Of a stretch of 64,000 nucleotides of DNA, positions 56,762 through 64,000 are shown piece by piece. This stretch comes from JBDTSW01 sp963782605 (GTDB taxonomy: Bacteria > Actinomycetota > Thermoleophilia > Solirubrobacterales > 70-9): contig CAWAKK010000006.1 of assembly GCA_963782605.1 (NCBI GenBank), positions 124,001 through 188,000 of the forward strand. The letters are read 5' to 3'. The notes beneath the pieces were generated by a model. The model was not told the DNA's origin. It did not search any database and saw only the letters and a list, made by a program, of their open reading frames with translations. Both the position numbers and the translations under genes were made by a program. The first letter of the stretch is position 1; every line of letters begins with the position of its first letter.

Positions 56762-58858
56762 TCAGCCGCTGCCGAGCTCGTAGCCCAGCTCGTCCAAGAG
56801 GTCTCCGGCGACCCGCTCGTACTCGGCGATGTCCTCGGAGCTCATCTCTCGCTTCCAACGAGCGACGCGGTCCGCCCGCGGTGGCTCCGACGCCAGGGCG
56901 TGACTCTGCATCCGCGCCTCGGCCGGCTGCACGCGGCCGTCGGACTTGGGCAGGTCGCGCGCCTTCTCTCGCAGCCGCTCGGACGCTCCCTCGTGGTAGT
57001 CGAGCATCACCGGGTCGAACTCGAGCTCGATGAAGCCACAGACCTTCCGGAGCGTGGGCTCGGTCTCGAGAATGACGTCCTCGTAACGGATCTCCATGTA
57101 GTGGTCGACGCCGCGTGACTGGCGGCGGGCCAACCCGACCCGCTTGCGCCAGAGCTCTGCCGCGTCGGTGACGGTGTCGGGCCCGAAGTTGAGCGGCAGC
57201 AGGGAGAGGGCGACGTCGCGGCCGTCGCGGATCGTGTGGACGAATCGCGCTTCGGGAAGCACGCGGTGGATCGCCCGGGTCTTGCGGATGTAGCCGGGCG
57301 TCTTGTCGCCCCACCTTGCCTTCCCCTGACCCTCCGCGTAGAGGCGAAAGAACGCGCGAGTCGCGTCGGCCGCGTTCAGGGGCTCAAGCGCAACCAGACG
57401 CTCACGCAGCTCGCCGGGTTCGAGCCCGAAGTCGCCCCAGCGCCGATGCTCCGTGATCACGGCGGTGAGCTCGTCGGCGGTGACCGGGCCTTCCACGCAG
57501 CGTGCGATGAGATCGGGCACGAAGTGGGTCTCCGAGGGGATTGCGAGCTCGGGGTGAGCGTCGAGCATCAGTCGCACGAGCGTCGTCCCGGAGCGGGTGG
57601 CGCCGCAGATGAACGGCGCCGGCGGATCAGGGGGACCGCCCTGGAGCCTCGGGGCCGCCTTGCGCAGACGCCGGTGACGCCGGTGGCGCCGGATTCGCTT
57701 CAACCGCCGCCTCGCGATCCCGACTGGGCCGGGCTCCGCCTTGCGACGCTGAGCTGCCTCGCTCACGGCTTGCCCCTCTACGAGGGCTCCGATTCCCTCG
57801 ACGGTGCGGCTCCAGCTGCGCTCGCCGTCCCGCAGCTCGAGCTGGCCTTGAGCCAGGCGGGCGCGCAGCTCATGATCGGCCAGCCGCTCGATCGAGGCAG
57901 CGAGGTCGCCAACGTCCGGCGTGTGCACCGGGATGCCGGAGCGGGTCGTCTCCCCATCTTCAGACGAGCCGACGAGCAGGCCGTTTCGCTCGTGCTCGAT
58001 GGCCTCGTTGAGCGGCGGATCGTCGTTCGTGATCACGGGCATTCCGAACGCCATCGATTCATACAGCGGCAGCCCCAGGCCCTCCCAGCGAGCTGGGGCG
58101 ACGCATACGTCGCAGCTCGCGAAATGCCGCAGATGGTCGGCGGTGGCCTCGTCCTCGATGAAGATCTCGATGCGCTCGTCGCCCTCTGCGGCCTCGCGCA
58201 CCGGCCGCAGCTGCTTGCGCTTTACCTGGGTCTTCACCAGCAGGCGAAGCCGTGGGTCGGTCGTGCGTGTGAACGCCTCGATCACCTGCTCGATCGGCTT
58301 GCGGTGGCCGAGGAAGCCGCCCGGGAACACGAAACGCACCGTTTCGTCGGTGTGCAGCTGCCGCGCATCCCCGATCGCCACCAGCTCGGGGTGACAGCCC
58401 CAGGTCACGTACGGGCTCTCGATCCCGAACTCGCGGTAGCGCTCCTGCTCCGCCCGCGTGAACGAGTAGATGACGTCGTAGGCTGCCTTGGCGCCCTCGA
58501 CGTGGCCGGCTGAGAAGTGCTCCCAGACGAACCGCCCCACCGTCCGCACACCGCGCTCTCGCAGGCTGCGGATCTCGTCGAACTGGTAGTTCTGATCGCA
58601 GAAGACGACGTCGATCCCGTTGGCGTTCACCCACGCCTCGTACTCGGCGGCGGGGATGTCGTAGGCCGAGCCCTCGGTGACGCCCGGCTGATCCCAGACA
58701 TCGTCCTTCGCGAGCGCGCCCGGCATCGGGCCGCGCTCCTTCTTCGGACGGGCGAGGATGACGGTCTCGTGTCCCAGCTCATCCAGCGCCGAGCGCAGAT
58801 AGCGGCCGACCACCGGCTGGCCGCGGTTGAACCACTTGGTGATGACACCGGCTCTCAT
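56762..58858 (-). CDS. Glycosyltransferase-sulfotransferase fusion
   Basis: 698 residues. Residues about 1-375 are a GT4-like retaining glycosyltransferase: GVITKWFNRGQPVVGRYL, FVFPGGFLGHRKPIEQVIEA and the EX7E motif region RWEGLGLPLYESMAFGMPVI (257-276). Residues 381-400 are a very basic linker. Residues about 413-698 are a Sulfotransfer_3 domain: ICGATRSGTTLVRLML, RWGDKTPGYIRK, FVHTIRDGRDVALSL, HYMEIRYEDV and the WKREMSSEDIAEYERVAG tail. ATG 58858 overlaps the preceding sulfotransferase stop (ATGA). One chain probably adds a sugar and a sulfate to the same glycan. Confidence 0.92.
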   Translation of the reverse strand: MRAGVITKWFNRGQPVVGRYLRSALDELGHETVILARPKKERGPMPGALAKDDVWDQPGVTEGSAYDIPAAEYEAWVNANGIDVVFCDQNYQFDEIRSLRERGVRTVGRFVWEHFSAGHVEGAKAAYDVIYSFTRAEQERYREFGIESPYVTWGCHPELVAIGDARQLHTDETVRFVFPGGFLGHRKPIEQVIEAFTRTTDPRLRLLVKTQVKRKQLRPVREAAEGDERIEIFIEDEATADHLRHFASCDVCVAPARWEGLGLPLYESMAFGMPVITNDDPPLNEAIEHERNGLLVGSSEDGETTRSGIPVHTPDVGDLAASIERLADHELRARLAQGQLELRDGERSWSRTVEGIGALVEGQAVSEAAQRRKAEPGPVGIARRRLKRIRRHRRHRRLRKAAPRLQGGPPDPPAPFICGATRSGTTLVRLMLDAHPELAIPSETHFVPDLIARCVEGPVTADELTAVITEHRRWGDFGLEPGELRERLVALEPLNAADATRAFFRLYAEGQGKARWGDKTPGYIRKTRAIHRVLPEARFVHTIRDGRDVALSLLPLNFGPDTVTDAAELWRKRVGLARRQSRGVDHYMEIRYEDVILETEPTLRKVCGFIELEFDPVMLDYHEGASERLREKARDLPKSDGRVQPAEARMQSHALASEPPRADRVARWKREMSSEDIAEYERVAGDLLDELGYELGSG

Positions 58859-59760
58859 TCCGACTGCACCGGATAACCGAGCTCCGCCAGCAACTCGCCC
58901 GCCTCGGCCTCGAACGCGGCGCGATCGTCGTCGCTCATCTCCGTGCGCCACTCGGCCACCTTGCTCTCCTGTGGCGGCGCGGCGGTCATCGCGTGCTTGG
59001 CCTGTCGGTGCTCCGCCTCGCGCCCGCCCTTGCCTCGCTCCGCGGGCAGCGGGTGGGCGAGCTCGCGCAGCCGCTCGGACGCGCGCTCGTGGTAGCTCAG
59101 CATCTGCGTCTGGAAATCGAGCTCCGCGAACTCGCACACCCTCCGCAAGGTCGGCTCGGTGTCGGTCACCAGGTCCTCGTAGCGGATCTCGAGGTAGTGC
59201 TCCACCTTCTCTCCCTGACTGCGTCCCTCCGCGATCCAGCGCCGCCACTGATTCGCCCAGGCCTCAATGGGTCGGCTCTCGGCGCCCGCCCGCTCGCGCC
59301 AACGGCGCCGCGAGAGCGCGACGTCGCGCCCGTCGCGAACCAGGTGGACGAACCTCGCCTCGGGCAGCGCCCGCTCGATCCGGTTCATGGTGAGGAGATA
59401 GGCCGGGGTCTTGTCGCCCCACCGCGACTTCCCCTGTCCCTCCGCGTAGACGACGTAGAACGCGCGCAGCGCCCGCCGCGCATTCGCCGCGCCGTCGCGA
59501 TCCATCCGCATCGCGAGGGCGTCGGCGTTGAGGTGAAAGTCCTCCCAGCGTCGACTCGACGTGATCACCGCGGTCAGCTCCGCCGGGGTCGGCATGCGGT
59601 CGTGCTCCTTGCGGATCTCTCGGGCGCGCTGGATCACATCGCCGATGAAGTGCGTCTCGGGCGGGATCGCGAGATCGGAGTGGGCGTCGAGCATCATGCG
59701 AAGCAGGGTCGTCCCCGAGCCGGGGTTGGCCACGATGAAGGGCGCGGGGTCGGCGGCCAT
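58855..59760 (-). CDS. Sulfotransferase 4 (tandem array)
   Basis: 301 residues: 5'-loop FIVANPGSGTTLLRMML, DAHSDLAIPPETHF, SRWGDKTPAYLL, FVHLVRDGRDVALSRRRWRE, HYLEIRYEDLVTDTEPTL, C-terminal WRTEMSDDDRAAFEAEAGEL. ATG 59760, four bases after the upstream stop, with GAGGG eight bases before it, is preferred to a GTG twelve codons earlier. Acceptor unknown. Confidence 0.93.
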   Translation of the reverse strand: MAADPAPFIVANPGSGTTLLRMMLDAHSDLAIPPETHFIGDVIQRAREIRKEHDRMPTPAELTAVITSSRRWEDFHLNADALAMRMDRDGAANARRALRAFYVVYAEGQGKSRWGDKTPAYLLTMNRIERALPEARFVHLVRDGRDVALSRRRWRERAGAESRPIEAWANQWRRWIAEGRSQGEKVEHYLEIRYEDLVTDTEPTLRRVCEFAELDFQTQMLSYHERASERLRELAHPLPAERGKGGREAEHRQAKHAMTAAPPQESKVAEWRTEMSDDDRAAFEAEAGELLAELGYPVQSE

Positions 59761-59764
59761 TGCG

Positions 59765-60718
59765 TTAGCCCTCCGCGGCAGTCGTCGCGCGCTCACGGGC
59801 GCCGTCGCCGACGGGATACTCGAGCTCGCGCAGCAGCCCGCCGGCCACCGACTCGAAGGTGGCGAGATCGTCCTCGCTCATCTCCTCCCGCCAGGCGAAG
59901 ATCCGGTCGCGCTCGGGGGGCCTGGTCGTCATCTCGTGCTTGGAGAGCCGCTCGGAAGCAGCGAGAGCGTTGCGATCCTCGCGCTCGGGAAGGGTGTGGG
60001 CGATCTCGGCGAGCCGCTCTGCCGCATGCTCGTGGTAGGCCAGCATGGTCGGGTCGAACTCGAGCGCAATGAAGTCGCAGATGCGCCGCAGCGCCGTCTC
60101 GGTCTCGGCGATCAGATCCTCGTAGCGGATCTCCAGATAGTGGCCGACCTTCCCACCCTGCTTGCGCGCGACGGTGATCGCCTTCTGCCACTTCTTGGCG
60201 AGCCGCTCGACCGGCGGCTTGCGCCCGACTCGCTGGAGCCTCCACCTGGTCCGCGAGAGGGCGACGTCGCGACCGTCTCGGATCACGTGAACGAAGTGCG
60301 CCTCGGGCAGAGCTCGCTCGATCGGCCGCATCATCTCGACGTACTCAGGCGTCTTGTCGCCCCACCGTGGCTTGCCCTGGCTCGCGGCGTAGAGGGCGAA
60401 GAACGAGCGCACCGCGTTGCCGGCCGTGAGCGGCTCGTGCTCGTGCAGGCGTGCCAAGAGCTCGTCGGGCGAGAGGTGGAAGTCCTCCCAGCGACGGTGT
60501 GCGCGAAGCATCGTGACCACGTCCTCCGGAGTGGGCCTGCCGCCGTCGAACGCCTCGATCACCTCCGGGACGAAGTGGGTCTCGGACGGGATCGCCAGCT
60601 GCGGATGGGCGTCGAGCATCATGCGCAGGAGCGTGCTCCCCGAACGGGGGCTCGAGACGATGAACGGGGCCGGGGGCCCGGCGTCGCGGTCGCGGCGCCT
60701 TAGGTTCAGGACGACCAC
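59765..60718 (-). CDS. Sulfotransferase 5 (tandem array)
   Basis: 317 residues: FIVSSPRSGSTLLRMML (Ser replaces the first Thr of SGTT), DAHPQLAIPSETHF, PRWGDKTPEYVEMM, FVHVIRDGRDVALSRTRWRL, HYLEIRYEDLIAETETAL, C-terminal WREEMSEDDLATFESVAG. The C-terminus has an extra ARERATTAAEG tail. Same operon; 28 bases after the previous gene. Confidence 0.93.
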   Translation of the reverse strand: MVVLNLRRRDRDAGPPAPFIVSSPRSGSTLLRMMLDAHPQLAIPSETHFVPEVIEAFDGGRPTPEDVVTMLRAHRRWEDFHLSPDELLARLHEHEPLTAGNAVRSFFALYAASQGKPRWGDKTPEYVEMMRPIERALPEAHFVHVIRDGRDVALSRTRWRLQRVGRKPPVERLAKKWQKAITVARKQGGKVGHYLEIRYEDLIAETETALRRICDFIALEFDPTMLAYHEHAAERLAEIAHTLPEREDRNALAASERLSKHEMTTRPPERDRIFAWREEMSEDDLATFESVAGGLLRELEYPVGDGARERATTAAEG

Positions 60719-60746
60719 GGCTACAACCCCGCGCTTCGCAGCGTGC

Positions 60747-61703
60747 TCATGCCGCGACCTTCGCGCCCACGGGGTAGCCGAGCTCCGCGAGCAGATCGCC
60801 CGCGGCCTCCTCGCACGCCCGCTGGTCGTCCGTGCTCATCTCCTCGCGCCACGACGTGATTCGCTCCTTCGATGGCGGCTCCGATGCCATCGCGTGCACG
60901 GCCAGCCGGTGCTCGCCCGCGACCACGCCCTTGCGCTTGCCCTCCGCGTCCGGCAGATCGCGAGCGATCTCGCTCAAACGCTCGGAGGCCTGAGTGTGGT
61001 AATCGAGCATCGCGGGGTCGAACTCGAGCTCGCAGAAGCGGCAGACCTGACGCAGCGTGGGCTCAGTGTCCGTGACGAGGTCCTCGTAGCGGACCTCCAG
61101 ATAGCCACCGAGGGTCTCGCCCTGCGCCCGCGCCTGGCGGATCCGCTTCGCCCAGCGAGCGGCGACGCCACCGGGGCTGGGCGGCTTCTCGCCGCGACCC
61201 TCGACCATCTTCACCCGGCTGAGCGCGACCGCGCGCGCGTCGCGGATCAGGTGGACGAAGCGTGCCTCGGGTAGCGCGTCCTCGATCTGGCCCATGACCA
61301 GCGAGTACTTGGGGGTCTTGTCGCCCCAGCGGCTCTTGCCCTTGCCCTCGGCGTAGGCGAGGTAGATCGCCCGTGCGGCCGAGGTCGCGTCGAAGCGTGG
61401 CAAGGCACGGAAGCGCGCGCGGATCTCCACGTCGTCGATCCCCATGTCGCCCCAGCGACGGCTGCTCCTGAGCACTTCGACGACGCCGTCGGGTCCGTCA
61501 CCGCGATCGGCAGCTCGGATCACGTCCGGGATGAAGTGGGTTTCAGGCGGTACAGCCATCTGCTGGTGGGCGTCGAGCATCAGCCGAAGCAGCGTGGTGC
61601 CCGAGCGGCCGACGCCGACCACAAACGGCGCGGGCGCAGGCGCGTCCTCCCGGGCGGCGCGCCGCCGCCGGCTCATCCGGCGCATTGTGGTCTGCCCCAA
61701 CAT
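60747..61703 (-). CDS. Sulfotransferase 6 (tandem array)
   Basis: 318 residues: basic N-terminus (MRRMSRRRRAARE), FVVGVGRSGTTLLRLML, DAHQQMAVPPETHF, SRWGDKTPKYSLVM, 3'-motif FVHLIRDARAVALSRVKMVE (the usual RDGRDVA is RDARAVA), GYLEVRYEDL, C-terminal WREEMSTDDQRACEEAAG. ATG 61703 directly follows the preceding TGA. ATG 61685 is another possible start. The altered 3'-phosphate motif keeps the Arg but not the Asp. Confidence 0.92.
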   Translation of the reverse strand: MLGQTTMRRMSRRRRAAREDAPAPAPFVVGVGRSGTTLLRLMLDAHQQMAVPPETHFIPDVIRAADRGDGPDGVVEVLRSSRRWGDMGIDDVEIRARFRALPRFDATSAARAIYLAYAEGKGKSRWGDKTPKYSLVMGQIEDALPEARFVHLIRDARAVALSRVKMVEGRGEKPPSPGGVAARWAKRIRQARAQGETLGGYLEVRYEDLVTDTEPTLRQVCRFCELEFDPAMLDYHTQASERLSEIARDLPDAEGKRKGVVAGEHRLAVHAMASEPPSKERITSWREEMSTDDQRACEEAAGDLLAELGYPVGAKVAA

Positions 61704-62645
61704 TCAGCTCGGGGCCTCCTCAGTGCGGCCGGGAGCCGTGGCGTGCGGCACACTGCTCGCCAGCTCGTAGCCCAGCTCGCTCAGCAGCTCGCCGGCCTCT
61801 CCCTCGAACTCGGCAATATCCGCGGGGCTCATGCGCTCGCGCCATTTGCCGATGCGCTCGCGCCGAGGGGGCTCAGAGGTGAGCGCATGCGGAGTGAGCC
61901 TGCCCTCGGCGGGCTGGTCGGGAAGGTCGTCTCGGCCGGCAAGGTCTCGGTTCATCTCCTCGAGGCGGTCGCGTGCGCCGGCGTGGTATTCGAGCATCTC
62001 AGGCCGGAAATCGAGCGCGACGAAGTCGCAGACGCGACGCAGCACGCGCTCCGCGTCGCTCACGAGTTCCTCGTAGCGGATCTCGAGGTAGTGGTCGAGG
62101 CGCTCGGCCTGCCGGCGGGCGCGCTCGATCCGCTTGCGCCAGCGGGTGGCGACGAGGCCGGCCGAGTCGGGGTTTCGCATCGGCCGGTCCACTTCGGGCA
62201 TCGTGAGGATGGAAAGCGCGACGTCACGGCCGTCTCGGATCAGGTGCACGAACCGTGCCTCGGGCAGAGCGGCGCCGATCTCGGCGATGTTGGTCAGGTA
62301 GGCGGGCGTCTTGTCTCCCCAGCGCGGCTTGCCCCTGCTCTCGGCGTAGAGATCGAAGGTTATGCGGATGGCCTCGGCGCCCGAGGGCCTGCCGTCGCCG
62401 GCGCTCATCCGGGCGCGAAGCTCGTTCTCATCGAGCCCGAGGTCCGCCCAGCGGCGGTGCGAGACGAGGACGTTCGCCAGCTGCCGTCCGTCGGCGCCGC
62501 CGTCGGCCGCTTCGATCAGGTTCGTCACGAAGTAGGTCTCCGGCGGGATCGCCATGTCGGGGTGCGCGTCGAGCATCAGCCTCAGCATCGTCGTGCCGGA
62601 ACGGGGGACGCCGACGATGAATGGGGCGGGGGCGCGGGCGTTCAT
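61704..62645 (-). CDS. Sulfotransferase 7 (tandem array)
   Basis: 313 residues: FIVGVPRSGTTMLRLML, DAHPDMAIPPETYF, PRWGDKTPAYLTNI, FVHLIRDGRDVALSILTMPE, HYLEIRYEELVSDAERVL, C-terminal WRERMSPADIAEFEGEAGEL. ATG 62645 overlaps the upstream stop (ATGA). An open extension upstream to 62855 is Ala/Pro/Arg-rich and lies in the other gene, so it is not coding. Confidence 0.93.
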   Translation of the reverse strand: MNARAPAPFIVGVPRSGTTMLRLMLDAHPDMAIPPETYFVTNLIEAADGGADGRQLANVLVSHRRWADLGLDENELRARMSAGDGRPSGAEAIRITFDLYAESRGKPRWGDKTPAYLTNIAEIGAALPEARFVHLIRDGRDVALSILTMPEVDRPMRNPDSAGLVATRWRKRIERARRQAERLDHYLEIRYEELVSDAERVLRRVCDFVALDFRPEMLEYHAGARDRLEEMNRDLAGRDDLPDQPAEGRLTPHALTSEPPRRERIGKWRERMSPADIAEFEGEAGELLSELGYELASSVPHATAPGRTEEAPS

Positions 62646-64000
62646 GGCTTGTCGGCGGTGCCGATGTGGCGCAGGGGCTTCCGCAGCCGCTCGAGGCGGC
62701 GTGAGCGCCAGCCGCGATTCTTGCGGCCTGGCTTGGGGAGCGGCGCCCTCACGGAGGGCTCGAGCGGCAGGTGTTGGTCCAGCCAGCGGTACTGCTCGCT
62801 GGAGGGGTCGAGCGGCGGGCGCAGGTCCCGCAGGAGGTTGCGCCGGTTGAACCACTGGTGGTAGTGGAGGTGCACGATCTCGGCAAGCCCCGCGCGCTTC
62901 ATCTCGCCCTTGTAGAAGGGGCGACGGCCGATGTTGTAGTTGTAGTCGCGGCCGAGGTTGATGAACCGCTCAGGCCTCTGCGCGACGGCGGCGGCGATGG
63001 CGACCTGGTCGGTCACCATCATCTTGCCGTCGGGGAAGTGCTCCTCGGCGAGCAGCGCGCGCCAGAGGGCGAGCCAATCCGACATGTACCCGGAATCGCG
63101 GCGGGCGGCCAGGATGCCGGCGTTCCAATACCCGCGGATCCGCTTCTGCTTCTCCACCGTCTCGACGTACGGAGCCGGCTCGCTCGCGCCGGCCAGCTCC
63201 CACACGCGCTCCCAATACGGCTCCATACGGTGTCCCGGTCCGGTCGATGCCTTGTTGACGTGAAAGGCGGGGGCGACCGCCACGTCGACGTCCTCGGACA
63301 GGTCGAGGGTGTTCGGCTCTGCGAGGAAGACGGTGTCGGAATCGCAGAAGACGAGCACATCCTCGGTCAGGTTGCGCTCGGCATCAGCGGCGGCGTAGAT
63401 CTTGTTCGCGAACGGGTAGTAGTCGTGCTCCGCGTTCAAGACGTCGGTGTGCACCGTGACGCCCAAGGCCTCCAGCTTGGTGCGGGTCTCGGCCGCCGGC
63501 ACACGGCCCTCCCGCGGTGCGTAAGCGTGAATCGCACAGCCGGCGAAGCGCCCGCCGAAGCGACGCAGCGATTGAGCGAAGAGGATCCCCTGGGGCTCAA
63601 GCTGTCCGGCCTCCACGCAGATCAGAAACGCGACGCTCGGCTGATCCGCCCTCGGGTAGCCGAGCTCAGCGAGGGTTGCCCCTGCCACCCGCTCGAACGC
63701 GGTGCGATCTGAGTCGCTCATCTCCTCGCGCCAGCGCGCTGCGCGGGTTGAGTCCGGCGCCTCGGTGGTACGCCTGTGGGTCTCCATGCGTCGCTCGACC
63801 GAGAGCTGGGATGAGCCCTCGCCCTCGGCCAGCTCGCGACGCATCTCCTCGAGCCGCTCTCCCGAGCGCTCGTGGTAGTCGAGCATCGCGTCGTCGTAGG
63901 GAAGCTCGAGGAACTCGCACACCTCCCCCAGGACCGCTTGCGGGTCGGCCACCAGGTCCTCGTAGCGGACCTCCAGGTAATGGTCGAGCTGCGGCGCGTC
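62642..64000 (-). CDS. Sulfotransferase-glycosyltransferase fusion (5' partial)
   Basis: The frame is open to the window edge, so the PAPS-binding loop is outside. The first 118 visible residues are the end of a Sulfotransfer_3 domain (DHYLEVRYEDLVADP, WREEMSDSDRTAFERVAG, ELGYP). From there a second domain of about 330 residues starts with SVAFLICVEAGQLEPQG and contains VFCDSDTVFLAEP, a DxD metal-binding motif (63343-63335) of GT-A-type glycosyl or nucleotide-sugar transferases, plus a His-rich VHLHYHQWFNRRNLLRDL. Domain order is the reverse of the fusion at 56762. Probable glycan-modifying enzyme; the GT assignment is from motif and fold pattern only. Confidence 0.85.
   Translation of the reverse strand, partial: DAPQLDHYLEVRYEDLVADPQAVLGEVCEFLELPYDDAMLDYHERSGERLEEMRRELAEGEGSSQLSVERRMETHRRTTEAPDSTRAARWREEMSDSDRTAFERVAGATLAELGYPRADQPSVAFLICVEAGQLEPQGILFAQSLRRFGGRFAGCAIHAYAPREGRVPAAETRTKLEALGVTVHTDVLNAEHDYYPFANKIYAAADAERNLTEDVLVFCDSDTVFLAEPNTLDLSEDVDVAVAPAFHVNKASTGPGHRMEPYWERVWELAGASEPAPYVETVEKQKRIRGYWNAGILAARRDSGYMSDWLALWRALLAEEHFPDGKMMVTDQVAIAAAVAQRPERFINLGRDYNYNIGRRPFYKGEMKRAGLAEIVHLHYHQWFNRRNLLRDLRPPLDPSSEQYRWLDQHLPLEPSVRAPLPKPGRKNRGWRSRRLERLRKPLRHIGTADKP

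Noticed and set aside
62646..62855. Upstream extension of sulfotransferase 7
   Set aside because: Ala/Pro/Arg-rich frame over the end of the fusion gene; ATG 62645 overlapping the previous stop is the natural start.
1..64000. CRISPR array, insertion sequence, integrase, phage genes or replication origin
   Set aside because: I saw no regular repeat-spacer array, transposase, integrase or phage structural motifs, and no DnaA-box cluster; the short repeats at 30415/31340 are the only candidate mobile trace.

Overview
The window is 64 kb of very GC-rich DNA (about 69 percent by eye) with almost no intergenic space, many GTG and TTG starts, ATGA/GTGA/TGATG gene overlaps, and several promoters whose -10 box (TANNNT) sits 6 to 8 bases before the start codon, as expected for leaderless transcripts. 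Together with gene content (homodimeric pyruvate dehydrogenase E1, leucine/valine dehydrogenase, Rrf2, ArsR, DM13 and CSLREA proteins, DrrA/DrrB-type ABC exporter) this suggests an actinobacterium, most likely Thermoleophilia/Solirubrobacterales; the class assignment is inference. Four genes (thiO, the ATP-dependent DNA ligase, a DUF559 protein and one sulfatase) carry one or more single-base frameshifts between otherwise well preserved coding segments, which looks more like consensus error in an assembly than decay.

Region 1 (1-2043): the end of a secreted-type alpha/beta hydrolase, then three small membrane/lipoprotein genes. Region 2 (2156-18368, minus strand): a long 2-oxoacid dehydrogenase and lipoate block. 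Read 5' to 3' it runs from a small membrane protein through lpd, a DsbA-like protein, aceE, aceF, a lipoyl-domain lpd, a degenerate stand-alone E2 and an SRPBCC protein; then, from its own promoter, branched-chain 2-oxoacid dehydrogenase E1alpha, E1beta and E2, leucine dehydrogenase, a 41-residue ORF, lipB and lipA. The operon makes the complexes, the amino-acid dehydrogenase that feeds them and the lipoyl cofactor they share. Region 3 (18368-21354): thiamine genes, thiE on the minus strand and a TPP-riboswitch-controlled thiO-thiS-thiG operon on the plus strand.

Region 4 (21359-31486): an MFS transporter, a PhoD-like phosphatase, a sulfate ABC importer (sbp-cysT-cysW-cysA) with a 47-residue membrane protein and an Rrf2 regulator, a LigD-type PE-LIG ligase, a broken DUF559 gene between short direct repeats, and tRNA-Lys(UUU). 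Region 5 (31489-50484): purine genes (purN-purH-phzF, purF, purL) interleaved with a recQ, a beta-helix surface protein, three extracytoplasmic sulfatases, two heparinase II/III-like lyases and a DM13 protein. Region 6 (50504-56685): alpha/beta hydrolase, a DrrAB-like ABC exporter, two divergent sulfotransferases, and an ArsR/AHSA1 pair with a DHFR-like reductase.

Region 7 (56762-64000 and beyond): a tightly coupled minus-strand operon of tandem paralogous sulfotransferases. One is fused behind a GT4-like glycosyltransferase; the last, cut by the window edge, is fused in front of a GT-A-like domain. Sulfate import, eight sulfotransferases, two glycosyltransferase fusions, three sulfatases and two lyases in one 40-kb stretch are the most striking feature. 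The simplest reading is that the organism builds and remodels a sulfated cell-surface glycan or glycolipid; the substrate is unknown.
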